Below, piece by piece: positions 55,896 to 64,000 of a DNA stretch of 64,000 nucleotides. This DNA comes from Mycolicibacter icosiumassiliensis (lineage in GTDB: Bacteria; Actinomycetota; Actinomycetes; Mycobacteriales; Mycobacteriaceae). The notes under the pieces are model-generated. The model did no database searches and was not told where the DNA came from. It saw nothing but the letters and a program-made list of their open reading frames with translations. The position numbers and the translations under genes are program-made. Position 1 is the first letter of the stretch; each line of letters opens with the position of its first letter. The DNA lies in assembly GCF_900078685.2 (NCBI RefSeq), contig NZ_LT546166.1, forward strand, positions 364,801-428,800, in the 5' to 3' direction.

Positions 55896-55994
55896 TCAGC
55901 CGATGTGGAACACGACCTCCAGGGCCAGAAATCCGAAGATGAGCAGCCCGAGGATGCCGACGAGCACCGGAAGAACAAGTACTGGGTCTTTCAT
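55896..55994 (-). CDS. Possible 32-residue single-helix membrane peptide
   Basis: MKDPVLVLPVLVGILGLLIF is followed by GFLALEVVFHIG. It is almost entirely one transmembrane helix. There is no strong ribosome-binding site, but a TGTATAGC extended -10 lies shortly upstream on the same strand, which would give a nearly leaderless transcript. No family recognised. Confidence 0.4.
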   Translation of the reverse strand: MKDPVLVLPVLVGILGLLIFGFLALEVVFHIG

Positions 55995-56079
55995 GGATCG
56001 AGACGCTATACAGCCGCCCGTTGTAAAAAATGGAAAAGTGTTGCCGATCACGCCATCTGGGGACTTTGGTCCGTGACTC

Positions 56080-59000
56080 GTGTCACGGCCCTCGTGGCGG
56101 GTCGGGCGCCAGGCTGCCGTCCGGGGCGATGTGGGCGCGGCCGCCCGCAGTGCATCGGTCACCCCCGAGGCGGTCGGGGCCATCGCCTCGGCCGGACTGC
56201 AGGTCGCCGCGCTGCCAGTTCGGGAAGCCGCCCGGATGCTGTCCGGCGAAGCCACCACCGCGACGCTGACCCGCAGGTGCTGGCGCGGGGAGAACCGCGC
56301 CTGGATCGAGGTCCGTGGCTTGACTGAATCCCCCGAACTCGGGCAGCGGGTGCTCGACACGCTTGTCGCCGAACCCGGTGTGGTGTCGGCGCGGCTGAAC
56401 CGCCCGTTGTCTCGGGTCGTGGTGGAACTCGCTGTCGATGGTGAGCAGGTATCACTGAACGACCTGTGCCGCCTGATCTCCGGGGTCGAACGCGGCTACC
56501 GCTCCGAAGGTGCGGCAGCGTCGACCGATGCTGCACCGGCTACCGTCCTGCCGGGCGACGGATTGTTGCTGATGGCCCGGGGCGTGATGGTCGGCGTGAA
56601 TGCCGCCGGGCTGGCCATCGCGGTCGCCGGGCGCGCGCTGCGGCTACCGCAGGCACCGATCACGGTCGACGCCGTCGCGGCGTTGGCGAACTACCAGCCG
56701 TGGCTGCGCCAGCAGCTCGCCGATCGAATCGGCCGGGGCCCGGCCGACACGGTGTTGTCGCTGATCTCCACCGGAGCGCGGATCGCCACCCTGTCGCCGG
56801 CCACGCTGGCAGTGGACTTGGCATTGCAGGGTGTCAAGGCCGCCGAATCTCAGGCCGCGGCGCAGGCCTGGATCCGCCACGAGCCCCACCTGGCCCGGCA
56901 CGCCGACCAGGCGCAGGTACACGTCCCGTCGCGGCCGGTGCCCCTACCGGAGGGGGCGGTCGACCGGCATGGCCGCCGAGCGGGCTACGTCCAGTTGTTC
57001 GGTGCCGGCCTAGTGGGAGTGCTCACCCGCAATGTCACCACCGCCGCCACCGCGGCCGTGGTCGCCGGCCCGAAAGCCATGCGCACCACGACGGAATCGT
57101 TCGCGGCCACCTTGAGCCGGTCGTTGGTCGAGCAGCACTCGGCGCTGCCGTTGCGCCCGGAGGGCATGCGCCGACTCGATCGCGTCGACGCCGTGCTCAT
57201 CGATCCGCGATTGCTCTGCTCCGCCAACGCGCGCCACCCACTGGCCTCGGCGCTGCTGGCCGAGGCGCGGGCGTCCGGCGCAGAACTGGTCACCCTCGAC
57301 GTCGAGGTCCTGGGGGAACTGCGTCCTGCCTTCGACGAACTGGCGCCGGTCGATATCGCCGCCAACGACGAACAACTCGACGAGGCGCTGGCCGCCGCGC
57401 TGACGGAACGTCAGGCAGCCGGCCGCACCGTTGCGGTGCTGACGTCGACCGGCGCGCTGGCCCTCGCCTGCGCCGACGTCGGCCTGGGGATCCTGCCCGA
57501 CGACACGGCGATTGCGCCGCCGTGGGAAGCGGATCTGCTGCTGGCCGACCTGGCGGGCGCCTGGCGGGTGCTGCACGCGATACCGGCGGCGCGTGCGGCT
57601 GCCCAGCGCGGTATCTCGCTGTCCACCGGCGCATCGACGATCGGTGCACTGCTGATGGTTCCCGGGGTGCGGGCCGGCCGGGGCAGGGGAGGTCCCGGGC
57701 CGGTCACCGCCGGGGCGGCCACCGGATTGCTCTCGGGATACCTGCTGGCTCGCCAGGTGGCTCGGACGCCGGCGCCGCGACCCGCACCGGCTTACCAGTG
57801 GCACGCCATGTCGCTCGACGAGGTCCGCGCGATCCTGCCGGTTCCCGACGTCGCCTGCGCCGCCGCCGATCTCGACGCCGCGCCGCCGCACATGGCATGG
57901 CAGTTCATCAAGGCGGTGCGCACCGAACTGTCGGATCCGCTGATGCCGGTGCTGGCACTCAGCTCGGTGGCCACCGCAATGCTGGGCTCGCCGGTCGATG
58001 CGTTGATGGTCAGCACGGTGTTGATCGGCAACTGCATGCTCGCGGCAGGCCAGCAACTGCAGGCCGAGAATCGGCTGAACCGGCTGCTGGCCCAACAGAC
58101 CCCGCCGGCCCGCACCGTCGAGCCGGGCACCAACCGCTACGCCGAGATCGTCGCGGACCGGTTGGTGCCCGGCACCGTGATCGAGGTCCGCAGCAACGAG
58201 GTGGTGCCCGCCGACGCGCGGCTGATCGAGGCCACCGACCTTGAAGTCGACGAATCCTCCCTCACCGGCGAGTCACTGTCGGTGGACAAGCAGACCGCGG
58301 CCACACCGGGCGCTGAACTCGCCGACCGGCGCTGCATGCTCTACGCGGGCACCACGGTCGTCGCCGGTACCGCACGGGCACTGGTCACCGCCGTCGGCGC
58401 CGACACCCAGGCTCGCCGCGCCGCCGAACTGGCCGGCGGGAACCTGCCGGTCGTTGGCCTGCAGCACCAACTCAGCCAGCTCATGAGTCGCGCCTTCCCC
58501 GCCAGCGCCGCCGGTGGCCTGATGGTGGGCCTGCTTGGAATGCTGCGCGGCGGTGGCCTACGTCTGGCACTGGGCAACGCGATCGCGGTCGCGGTGGCCG
58601 CGGTTCCCGAGGGCATGCCGTTGATGGCGACCCTGGCGCAGCACGCCTCGGCGCAACGCCTGAGCAAATCCGCTGCGCTAGTGCGCATTCCCCGCTCGGT
58701 GGAAGCCCTTGGCCGGGTGGAGGTGGTCTGCTTCGACAAGACCGGAACGCTCAGCGAGAACCGGCTTCGCGTCACCCGGGTGCACCCGGTGCCGGGGTAC
58801 TCAGACGATGACGTGCTGCGCTGCGCGGCCAACGCCGCGCCGGCACCCGAGGGCGACCCCCACACGCATGCCACCGATCAGGCCGTCACCGAGGCGGCCG
58901 CCGGCATCAGCGGCGGCGCGCCCCTGTGGAGCACCCCGGACGCGCACCTGCCGTTCCGCTCCGGCCGGGCGTTCTCGGCGTCGGTGTTGGGCAAGGAGCT

Positions 59001-60396
59001 GATGATCAAGGGGGCGCCGGAAGTGGTGCTGGCCGCCTGCAAGGGCCTCGGCGCGGAGAGTGGCGCCCCGGTGGCGGAACTGGCGGCCGGCGGGCTGCGG
59101 GTGATCGCGGTGGCGCAGCGCCGGCTCACCGCCGCACAGGTGACGTCGCTGGCCGACGACCCGGACGCCATCACCGGACTGTGCCGCGACGGACTGACGT
59201 TGACCGGGTTCCTCGGCATCTCCGACACCCCGCGTGCCGAAGCGCCGCAATTGCTCGCCGACCTGGCCGACCGGGGCGTGGGTATCCGGCTGATCACCGG
59301 CGATCACCCTGTCACCGCCACCGCAATCGCCGCGGAGCTGGGCGTACCGGTCACCGCCGATCAGGTCATCACCGGATCCGAGTGGAATGCGTTGGCGCGC
59401 AAGGACCAGGAACGCGTGGTAGGCGAGCGGGTGATCTTCGCCCGGATGTCCCCGGAGAACAAGGTGCAGGTCGTGCAGACCCTCGAACGCAGCGGACGGG
59501 TCTGCGCCATGGTCGGCGACGGCGCCAACGACGCGGCCGCGATCCGGGCCGCCAGCGTGGGTCTGGGTGTCGTCGCGCGCGGCAGCGACTCAGCGCACAC
59601 CACCGCCGACATCGTGTTGACCGACGGGCGCATCGGCGCACTGGTGGATGCCATCGACGAGGGCCAGCGGCTCTGGCGCGGTGTGCAACTGGCGGTGACC
59701 GGCCTGCTCGGCGGCAACGTCGGCGAGGTGATCTTCGGTGTCATCGGCACCGCGCTGTCGGGAACCTCGCCGCTGAACAATCGCCAACTTTTGCTGATGA
59801 ACATGCTGACCGACGCGCTGCCGGCCACCGCGGTTGCGGTCAGCACCCCCGCCGGCTCCTCGCATCGGGTGGTGCAAGGCATCGACGAGCGCAGCCTGAT
59901 GCGTGCCGTCGCGGTCCGCGGGGCGATCACCGGCGCGGCGGCCAGCGCCGCATGGGGGATGGCCTCACTCACTGGGCGCCGGCAACGTGCCGCGACGGTC
60001 GCGTTGATCACCCTGGTCACCACCGAACTGGCCCAGACCCTGGTCGACTCCCACGCACCGTTGGTGCTGCTCACCGCCGCTGGTTCGTTCGCGGCGTTCG
60101 CGGCGATGATCAGCCTGCCCGGAATCAGCCAGCTGCTGGGGTGCGTCCCGGTAGGTCCACTGGGCTGGTCGCAGGCCCTGGGCGCCACCGGCGCCGCAGT
60201 CCTGGCGATCGCCGCGGCGCCGCACGTGCTGCCTGGTGGACGGCGCGAGTCACCGGAGCGCGAGTCACCGGAGACGGGCACTGAGGCCGGGCCTGGACCG
60301 CTGGCTACCGTGCAGGTGCTGCGGCCGGTAGGCGACGAGGTCTCCTCGGCTGTGGGCGTGGGTGGGTCTACCGTGAGGGTCAGCCGTACCAACTGA
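56080..60396 (+). CDS. ctpI: CtpI-like large P-type ATPase
   Basis: The product is 1438 aa. The first 600 residues are an extended region without motifs known to me, with hydrophobic segments, as in mycobacterial CtpI (Rv0107c). The ATPase part has DESSLTGESLSVDKQ, PEGMPL, DKTGTLSENRLRV (Asp886), and GDGANDAAAIRAA (from 1146). C-terminal helices include LLLMNMLTDALPATAVAVS. It would be a cation pump; ion unknown. In M. tuberculosis ctpI is beside Rv0106, as the CobW-like gene is nearby here. GTG 56080 is used; a longer N-terminus cannot be excluded. Confidence 0.88.
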   Translation: MSRPSWRVGRQAAVRGDVGAAARSASVTPEAVGAIASAGLQVAALPVREAARMLSGEATTATLTRRCWRGENRAWIEVRGLTESPELGQRVLDTLVAEPGVVSARLNRPLSRVVVELAVDGEQVSLNDLCRLISGVERGYRSEGAAASTDAAPATVLPGDGLLLMARGVMVGVNAAGLAIAVAGRALRLPQAPITVDAVAALANYQPWLRQQLADRIGRGPADTVLSLISTGARIATLSPATLAVDLALQGVKAAESQAAAQAWIRHEPHLARHADQAQVHVPSRPVPLPEGAVDRHGRRAGYVQLFGAGLVGVLTRNVTTAATAAVVAGPKAMRTTTESFAATLSRSLVEQHSALPLRPEGMRRLDRVDAVLIDPRLLCSANARHPLASALLAEARASGAELVTLDVEVLGELRPAFDELAPVDIAANDEQLDEALAAALTERQAAGRTVAVLTSTGALALACADVGLGILPDDTAIAPPWEADLLLADLAGAWRVLHAIPAARAAAQRGISLSTGASTIGALLMVPGVRAGRGRGGPGPVTAGAATGLLSGYLLARQVARTPAPRPAPAYQWHAMSLDEVRAILPVPDVACAAADLDAAPPHMAWQFIKAVRTELSDPLMPVLALSSVATAMLGSPVDALMVSTVLIGNCMLAAGQQLQAENRLNRLLAQQTPPARTVEPGTNRYAEIVADRLVPGTVIEVRSNEVVPADARLIEATDLEVDESSLTGESLSVDKQTAATPGAELADRRCMLYAGTTVVAGTARALVTAVGADTQARRAAELAGGNLPVVGLQHQLSQLMSRAFPASAAGGLMVGLLGMLRGGGLRLALGNAIAVAVAAVPEGMPLMATLAQHASAQRLSKSAALVRIPRSVEALGRVEVVCFDKTGTLSENRLRVTRVHPVPGYSDDDVLRCAANAAPAPEGDPHTHATDQAVTEAAAGISGGAPLWSTPDAHLPFRSGRAFSASVLGKELMIKGAPEVVLAACKGLGAESGAPVAELAAGGLRVIAVAQRRLTAAQVTSLADDPDAITGLCRDGLTLTGFLGISDTPRAEAPQLLADLADRGVGIRLITGDHPVTATAIAAELGVPVTADQVITGSEWNALARKDQERVVGERVIFARMSPENKVQVVQTLERSGRVCAMVGDGANDAAAIRAASVGLGVVARGSDSAHTTADIVLTDGRIGALVDAIDEGQRLWRGVQLAVTGLLGGNVGEVIFGVIGTALSGTSPLNNRQLLLMNMLTDALPATAVAVSTPAGSSHRVVQGIDERSLMRAVAVRGAITGAAASAAWGMASLTGRRQRAATVALITLVTTELAQTLVDSHAPLVLLTAAGSFAAFAAMISLPGISQLLGCVPVGPLGWSQALGATGAAVLAIAAAPHVLPGGRRESPERESPETGTEAGPGPLATVQVLRPVGDEVSSAVGVGGSTVRVSRTN

Positions 60397-60412
60397 CCAG
60401 CGGAGGCGTGGC

Positions 60413-60817
60413 ATGCACCCATTCCGGCAAGCCGTCGAGGCCCGTGACGCTGCGGCCATCGAGGCGTTGCTGTCCGACGACGTCGTGTTCACCAGCCCGG
60501 TGGCGTTCAAGCCTTACCCGGGCAAGCCGGTCACCGCGGCGATCCTGCGCGCGGTGATGCGTGTTTTCGAGGATTTCCACTACGTGCGGGAGATTGCTGA
60601 CGCGGGCGGGCGCGACCATGCCCTGATCTTCGAAGCGTCGGTGGACGGCAAACGGCTCTCCGGATGCGACTTCCTGCACATCGACGACGACGGGAAGATC
60701 GACGACTTCGTCGTGATGGTCCGGCCGCTGTCGGCGGCCACCGCGCTGGCCGAAGCCATGGCGCAGCAGTTCGAGCAGATCACCCGGGAGGCTGTGGAGC
60801 AGGGCGGTGCCGGGTAG
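60413..60817 (+). CDS. SnoaL/NTF2-like protein, full-length paralog of the truncated ORF at 15860
   Basis: The product is 134 aa, starting MHPFRQAVEARDAAAIEALL. The NTF2-like barrel is complete, with HALIFEASVDGKRLSGCDFLHIDDDGKIDDFVVMVRPL. It follows ctpI by 16 bp and is probably co-transcribed. Function unknown. Confidence 0.82.
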   Translation: MHPFRQAVEARDAAAIEALLSDDVVFTSPVAFKPYPGKPVTAAILRAVMRVFEDFHYVREIADAGGRDHALIFEASVDGKRLSGCDFLHIDDDGKIDDFVVMVRPLSAATALAEAMAQQFEQITREAVEQGGAG

Positions 60818-61253
60818 CACCGTGATCGCCGCCCTGTTTGATATTTCCTTGGCGTCGTCGTCGCGTTTCCGGTGAGTTGCAGTATGCGGGGCCGCCGAGG
60901 CCTATAGTTGACGACGGCGATGAGGCTCGCCATAACCGCCGATTCGGCTGATGGCTTCTACCTACTGGATGGCGCGTGTTAGTAGGCAGGAGGCCAACGC
61001 ATGCCTTACCCAGCACCATTACAGTTGGCCATCCCAAGCCCCACCGTCGGGGTTGATCTGCTGCAACGCGGCCTTAGGACTGGGCGGCTGGTCCGGTATT
61101 GGATTGGTCGCCAACGTTTTACCACCAACCTCGTGTTCGGGTACGTATTCGGTTACAGGCGTGGCGAATACGTGCGAAGCCGACCAATCTGGCGAGGCGT
61201 CATAGCTGTTAGTTAGCCGGCAAGCGCCGGTTGCCGAACGGAAGGCGGGCGAA
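60818..61253. other. Intergenic region before the PPE pair, with one possible small ORF
   Basis: I see no recognised gene or repeat in these 436 bp. The only notable element is an open frame of 71 codons at 61001-61216 (+), starting MPYPAPLQLAIPSPTVGVDL after a perfect AGGAGG (60988-60993). Its codon use and composition look unlike its neighbours and no family was recognised, so it is not called as a gene with confidence. The region should contain the promoter of the PPE genes. Confidence 0.5.
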
Positions 61254-62513
61254 ATGGATTTCGGAGCGTTGCCACCCGAAGTCAACTCAGCGCGGATGTA
61301 TTCCGGGCCGGGAGCCGGGCCGATGCTGGCGGCCGCGGCAGCCTGGGACGCAGTCGCGGCAGAACTCAGCTCTACGGCTTCTGCGTATAACTCTGTGGTG
61401 GCCGGGTTGGCCAACGAATGGACGGGCGCGTCCTCGAAGGCAATGGCTGCGTCAGCCCAACCCTATGTGACGTGGATGTCGAGTACCGCGAGCCAGGCCG
61501 GGCATACCGCCGCCGGCGCCAGGGCTGCAGCCACGGCCTACGACGCGGCGTTCACGGCGACGGTTCCCCCGGCAGTGATTGCGGCGAACCGCAGCATGCT
61601 GGCGACTTTAATATCCACCAATATCCTGGGCCAAAACACCACTGCGATAGCGGCTACCGAAGCTCACTACGCCGAAATGTGGGCACAGGACGCGGCCGCT
61701 ATGTACGGCTATGCCGGCGCAGCGGCTGCTGCTGCGCGCGTCGCGCCATTCGGCGAGCCTCCGCAGACGACCAACCCGGCTGGCGCAACGACTCAAGCCG
61801 CGTCTGTTGCCCAATCCACCGCGACGACCATGTCGCACGCGCAGTCGTTGCCCCAACTCCTCCTGGCGCTTCCTACGTCGTTGAACGGCCTTGCCACGCC
61901 GGTTTCAGCGGCGGCGAGTCCTGCAGCAGCGGGGGATCTGGGTGCGTTGCTGACGGCTCTCAACTCCTTTGTTGTCGGCCCGCTGTCACCGGCGTCGCTA
62001 TTCACCATAGGCGGGGTGCCGGGCCTGTTGGGAGTCCAGAGCTATCTCCTTCCCCAGGCCGCTGCCAACCTGACCACCGGTGCCGAAAAGGTGTCCAAAC
62101 TTCCCTACGATGTGGTCGGCGAACCACTAGCGGGAGTGCTGGGGATGCAGCCACCCTCGCTCGCCTCGACGGCAATGGGCACTGTGGGTGCACAGACCGG
62201 AAGCGCGGGTCGCCTCGCGGGCATGGCGGTCCCGCCGGGATGGTTCTCAGCTGCGCCCGCGGTCAAAACAGCGGCCGCGATGTTGCCCGAAAGCAACTTC
62301 GCCTTCGCCCCGACGGCCATCGCGGCGGACAGTGAATCGGGCCTGCTGAACAACATCGCCGTCTCCAGCCTGGCCGGCCGGGGCATGGTCGGAGCCGGCG
62401 ACCCGGCTGCCCGGCAGATGACTGCGGCGAGTCAGGCGTCGACGAAGGAATTCGCCCCAGCAACCGAGTTCGCCACCACGGTCAACATCTTCGTGCTTCG
62501 CGAGGGTGACTGA
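61254..62513 (+). CDS. PPE family protein
   Basis: The product is 419 aa. The PPE domain starts [20 protein letters not shown] and includes the WTG motif (NEWTGASS, about residue 60) and [27 protein letters not shown]. The C-terminal part is Ala/Gly-rich with an SVP-like segment ([14 protein letters not shown]). PPE proteins are exported by type VII secretion. There is no PE partner directly upstream. It is followed 31 bp later by a second PPE gene with a similar N-terminus. Confidence 0.93.
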   Translation: MDFGALPPEVNSARMYSGPGAGPMLAAAAAWDAVAAELSSTASAYNSVVAGLANEWTGASSKAMAASAQPYVTWMSSTASQAGHTAAGARAAATAYDAAFTATVPPAVIAANRSMLATLISTNILGQNTTAIAATEAHYAEMWAQDAAAMYGYAGAAAAAARVAPFGEPPQTTNPAGATTQAASVAQSTATTMSHAQSLPQLLLALPTSLNGLATPVSAAASPAAAGDLGALLTALNSFVVGPLSPASLFTIGGVPGLLGVQSYLLPQAAANLTTGAEKVSKLPYDVVGEPLAGVLGMQPPSLASTAMGTVGAQTGSAGRLAGMAVPPGWFSAAPAVKTAAAMLPESNFAFAPTAIAADSESGLLNNIAVSSLAGRGMVGAGDPAARQMTAASQASTKEFAPATEFATTVNIFVLREGD

Positions 62514-62544
62514 TGTCGTTCTGCAGGGATTGAGGAAGCTAGCC

Positions 62545-63936
62545 ATGGACTTTGCAGCTCTGCCGCCAGAAATCAACTCAGCGCGCATGTATGCCGGACC
62601 CGGACCGGAATCGCTGCAGGCCGCAGCGGCGTCCTGGGACCTGCTGGCAGTCGATTTGCGCGCTGCGGCGAGTTCATATTCGTCGGTAATCTCCGGTCTG
62701 ACCACTGCCTGGACTGGTCCGTCATCGGTGGCCATGTCGGCCGCAGCCGCCCCCTTTGCGTCATGGTTGGCCACCACTGCAGCGCAAGCCGAGCAGACCG
62801 CCGGTCAGGCTAGGGCTGCGATCGCGGCCTACGAAACCGCCTATGCCGCCACAATCCCGCCGCAGGTCATTGCAGTCAACCGCGCTGTCCTCGCAGAACT
62901 GGTTGCTAACAACATCTTTGGCCAGAACGCTGTGGCGATAGCGGCTAACGAAGCTCAGTACGCGAGTATGTGGGCGCAGGATGTTGTCGCAATGTACGGC
63001 TACGCTGGGCAATCCGCGGCCGCCACCAGGATCACGCCTTTCACCGAGCCGGCGCAGAACTCCAATCCGGCCGGTACTGCGAATCAAGCCGCCGCGGTGG
63101 CGTCCGGCCTCGGAAACCGTGCCGCATCAGACACCTCATCGGTGCTGTCCCGAGTGATGTCGGCGGCTCCGACCGCGTTGCAGGGCCTCACATCCCCGGC
63201 GGCCGCTACCGACCCCATCACCTGGCTGACCGATTTGTTGAACTCCATCAACTCATCTCCATTGGCGCCGATAGCCGCCCAGGTCGAGCTGTTGCCAAAA
63301 CTGATCTTGCCGGCCAACGATGTCATGATCAGCACGATCATGGGCCTGGTGATCGCCGGAAGACGGTTGTCGGATATCGCCGTCGGAGCCGCAGCGGGGG
63401 CCGCGGCGGCTGCCGCGCCCGCGGTCGCCTCGACGGCAGGGGCCACGGCGGTGGCGGCGAGTGTCGGCCAGGCGGGAATGGTCGGTGCATTGGCGACCCC
63501 ACCGACCTGGGCGGCGGCCACCCCGGCGATCAGAACCGTGGCTGCGGTGTTGTCGTCGTCCGGGCATGCGGTTTCGGCCGCGGCGGTGAGCGAGGGGAGT
63601 CTGATGAGCAACGCTGCCCTCGCCGGCATGGCCGCGGGTGCGGCCGGTACCGCCGCCACCCGCGGCCTGGCCGGTGGTGGAAGCAATGGCGGCGCCACGA
63701 TGAGCAAGGACTTCAAGACCGTCAAAGACGTTCAGGATCGCCGGTCGTCGCCGGGGCTGCAACGTCTGGTGGCCGAAATGGCGGAGAAGCCGGAGAGCGT
63801 GCAGCACTGGCATACCGATTCCGAACACCTCGACTCGCTGCTGGCCGAGCTGGAGCACAAACCGGGAATCCACGCTGTGCACGTCGCCACGGTTGACAAA
63901 TCCCGGATGATGCCTCGGGGCACGCAGCAACCGTAG
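62545..63936 (+). CDS. PPE family protein with hydrophilic C-terminal region
   Basis: The product is 463 aa. The PPE domain starts MDFAALPPEINSARMYAGPG, with TAWTGPSS (WxG) and TIPPQVIAVNRAVLAELVANNIFGQNA, close to the previous PPE protein, so the pair probably arose by duplication. After an Ala-rich middle, the last 75 or so residues (from KDFKTVKDVQDRRSS) are charged and helical (LQRLVAEMAEKPESVQHWHTDSEHLDSLLAELEHKPGIHAVHVATV). That is unlike a normal PPE tail. GAGGAAG precedes ATG 62545. Confidence 0.92.
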   Translation: MDFAALPPEINSARMYAGPGPESLQAAAASWDLLAVDLRAAASSYSSVISGLTTAWTGPSSVAMSAAAAPFASWLATTAAQAEQTAGQARAAIAAYETAYAATIPPQVIAVNRAVLAELVANNIFGQNAVAIAANEAQYASMWAQDVVAMYGYAGQSAAATRITPFTEPAQNSNPAGTANQAAAVASGLGNRAASDTSSVLSRVMSAAPTALQGLTSPAAATDPITWLTDLLNSINSSPLAPIAAQVELLPKLILPANDVMISTIMGLVIAGRRLSDIAVGAAAGAAAAAAPAVASTAGATAVAASVGQAGMVGALATPPTWAAATPAIRTVAAVLSSSGHAVSAAAVSEGSLMSNAALAGMAAGAAGTAATRGLAGGGSNGGATMSKDFKTVKDVQDRRSSPGLQRLVAEMAEKPESVQHWHTDSEHLDSLLAELEHKPGIHAVHVATVDKSRMMPRGTQQP

Positions 63937-64000
63937 GAGCATGCGCTGGCGCTTGCCACGCCCATCACGGCCCGGCTCGGCCGGCTGGCGTGTCGGCCGT

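Noticed and set aside
56466-58244. Alternative plus-strand frame of 592 codons within ctpI
   Set aside because: Arg/Gly-rich shadow frame; the ctpI frame continues through and has all P-type motifs.
61001-61216. 71-codon ORF with a perfect ribosome-binding site before the PPE genes
   Set aside because: No recognised similarity and atypical codon use. Kept as a note in the intergenic entry rather than called as a gene.

Overview
The window is GC-rich actinobacterial DNA from a Mycobacterium or a close relative (Mycolicibacter/Mycolicibacterium type). The evidence is two PPE genes, a PE-PPE-domain hydrolase, an MmpS/MmpL pair, a ChoD-like GMC oxidase, F420-type enzymes, and local gene orders known from M. 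tuberculosis: ctpE with an Rv0910-like gene, the sigK/rskA/ufaA1 locus (Rv0444c-Rv0449c), and an Rv0106-like CobW gene not far from a ctpI-like gene. It has features absent from M. tuberculosis, such as a photolyase, and looks environmental.

Layout. 1-4604: 3' part of ctpE, an Rv0910-like START protein without its usual antitoxin neighbour, and an ABC-F ATPase preceded by a 13-codon leader peptide and a hairpin. 4584-6674: a two-gene restriction-modification island lying between two 55-bp imperfect direct repeats. 6621-12717: an F420-type oxidoreductase and DUF1254 lipoprotein operon, then two large exported proteins, the second a SapM-like phosphoesterase. 12790-21803: tRNA-Arg(CCT), an HxlR regulator, a molybdopterin oxidoreductase, a truncated NTF2-like gene, a crotonase, an alpha/beta hydrolase with a CGNR regulator, an MDR reductase and a ChoD-like oxidase. 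21870-26392: a light/porphyrin-type cluster (MarR, photolyase, SOUL, TspO, TIGR01777 epimerase).

26477-38321 is the most unusual part. It is an apparently single transcription unit encoding a flavin-dependent halogenase-like enzyme, a reducing type I PKS (KS-AT-DH-KR-ACP), a DrrAB-like ABC exporter, a CPA2-type antiporter and a secreted PE-PPE hydrolase. It is followed by the SigK locus: DUF1295, amine oxidase, DUF1365, UfaA1, SigK, RskA. The PKS unit and the amine-oxidase operon both start with the same promoter-like element (CCCGACC-N16-CGAATAAC) with an ATG exactly at the predicted +1. This suggests that the SigK/RskA pair, or another ECF factor, controls the polyketide unit together with methyl-branched fatty-acid synthesis.

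43976-51718: SDR, FadD/EchA, a two-headed TetR regulator, DoxX, then the zinc-starvation set. That set contains zinc-free ribosomal proteins L31B, L28, L33, S14 and S18 plus the CobW-like gene, with two Zur-box-like palindromes in the divergent promoter. The cobW gene is frameshifted and carries a piece of a response-regulator receiver domain. 51734-55873: MmpL/MmpS with a short Ddn-like gene and a divergent TetR gene, separated by two TetR-type palindromes. 55896-63936: a possible 32-residue membrane peptide, a CtpI-like P-type ATPase, a full-length paralog of the truncated NTF2-like gene, and a tandem PPE pair. Gene starts were chosen by ribosome-binding site, overlap with the preceding gene, and recalled family length. 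No database search was run.
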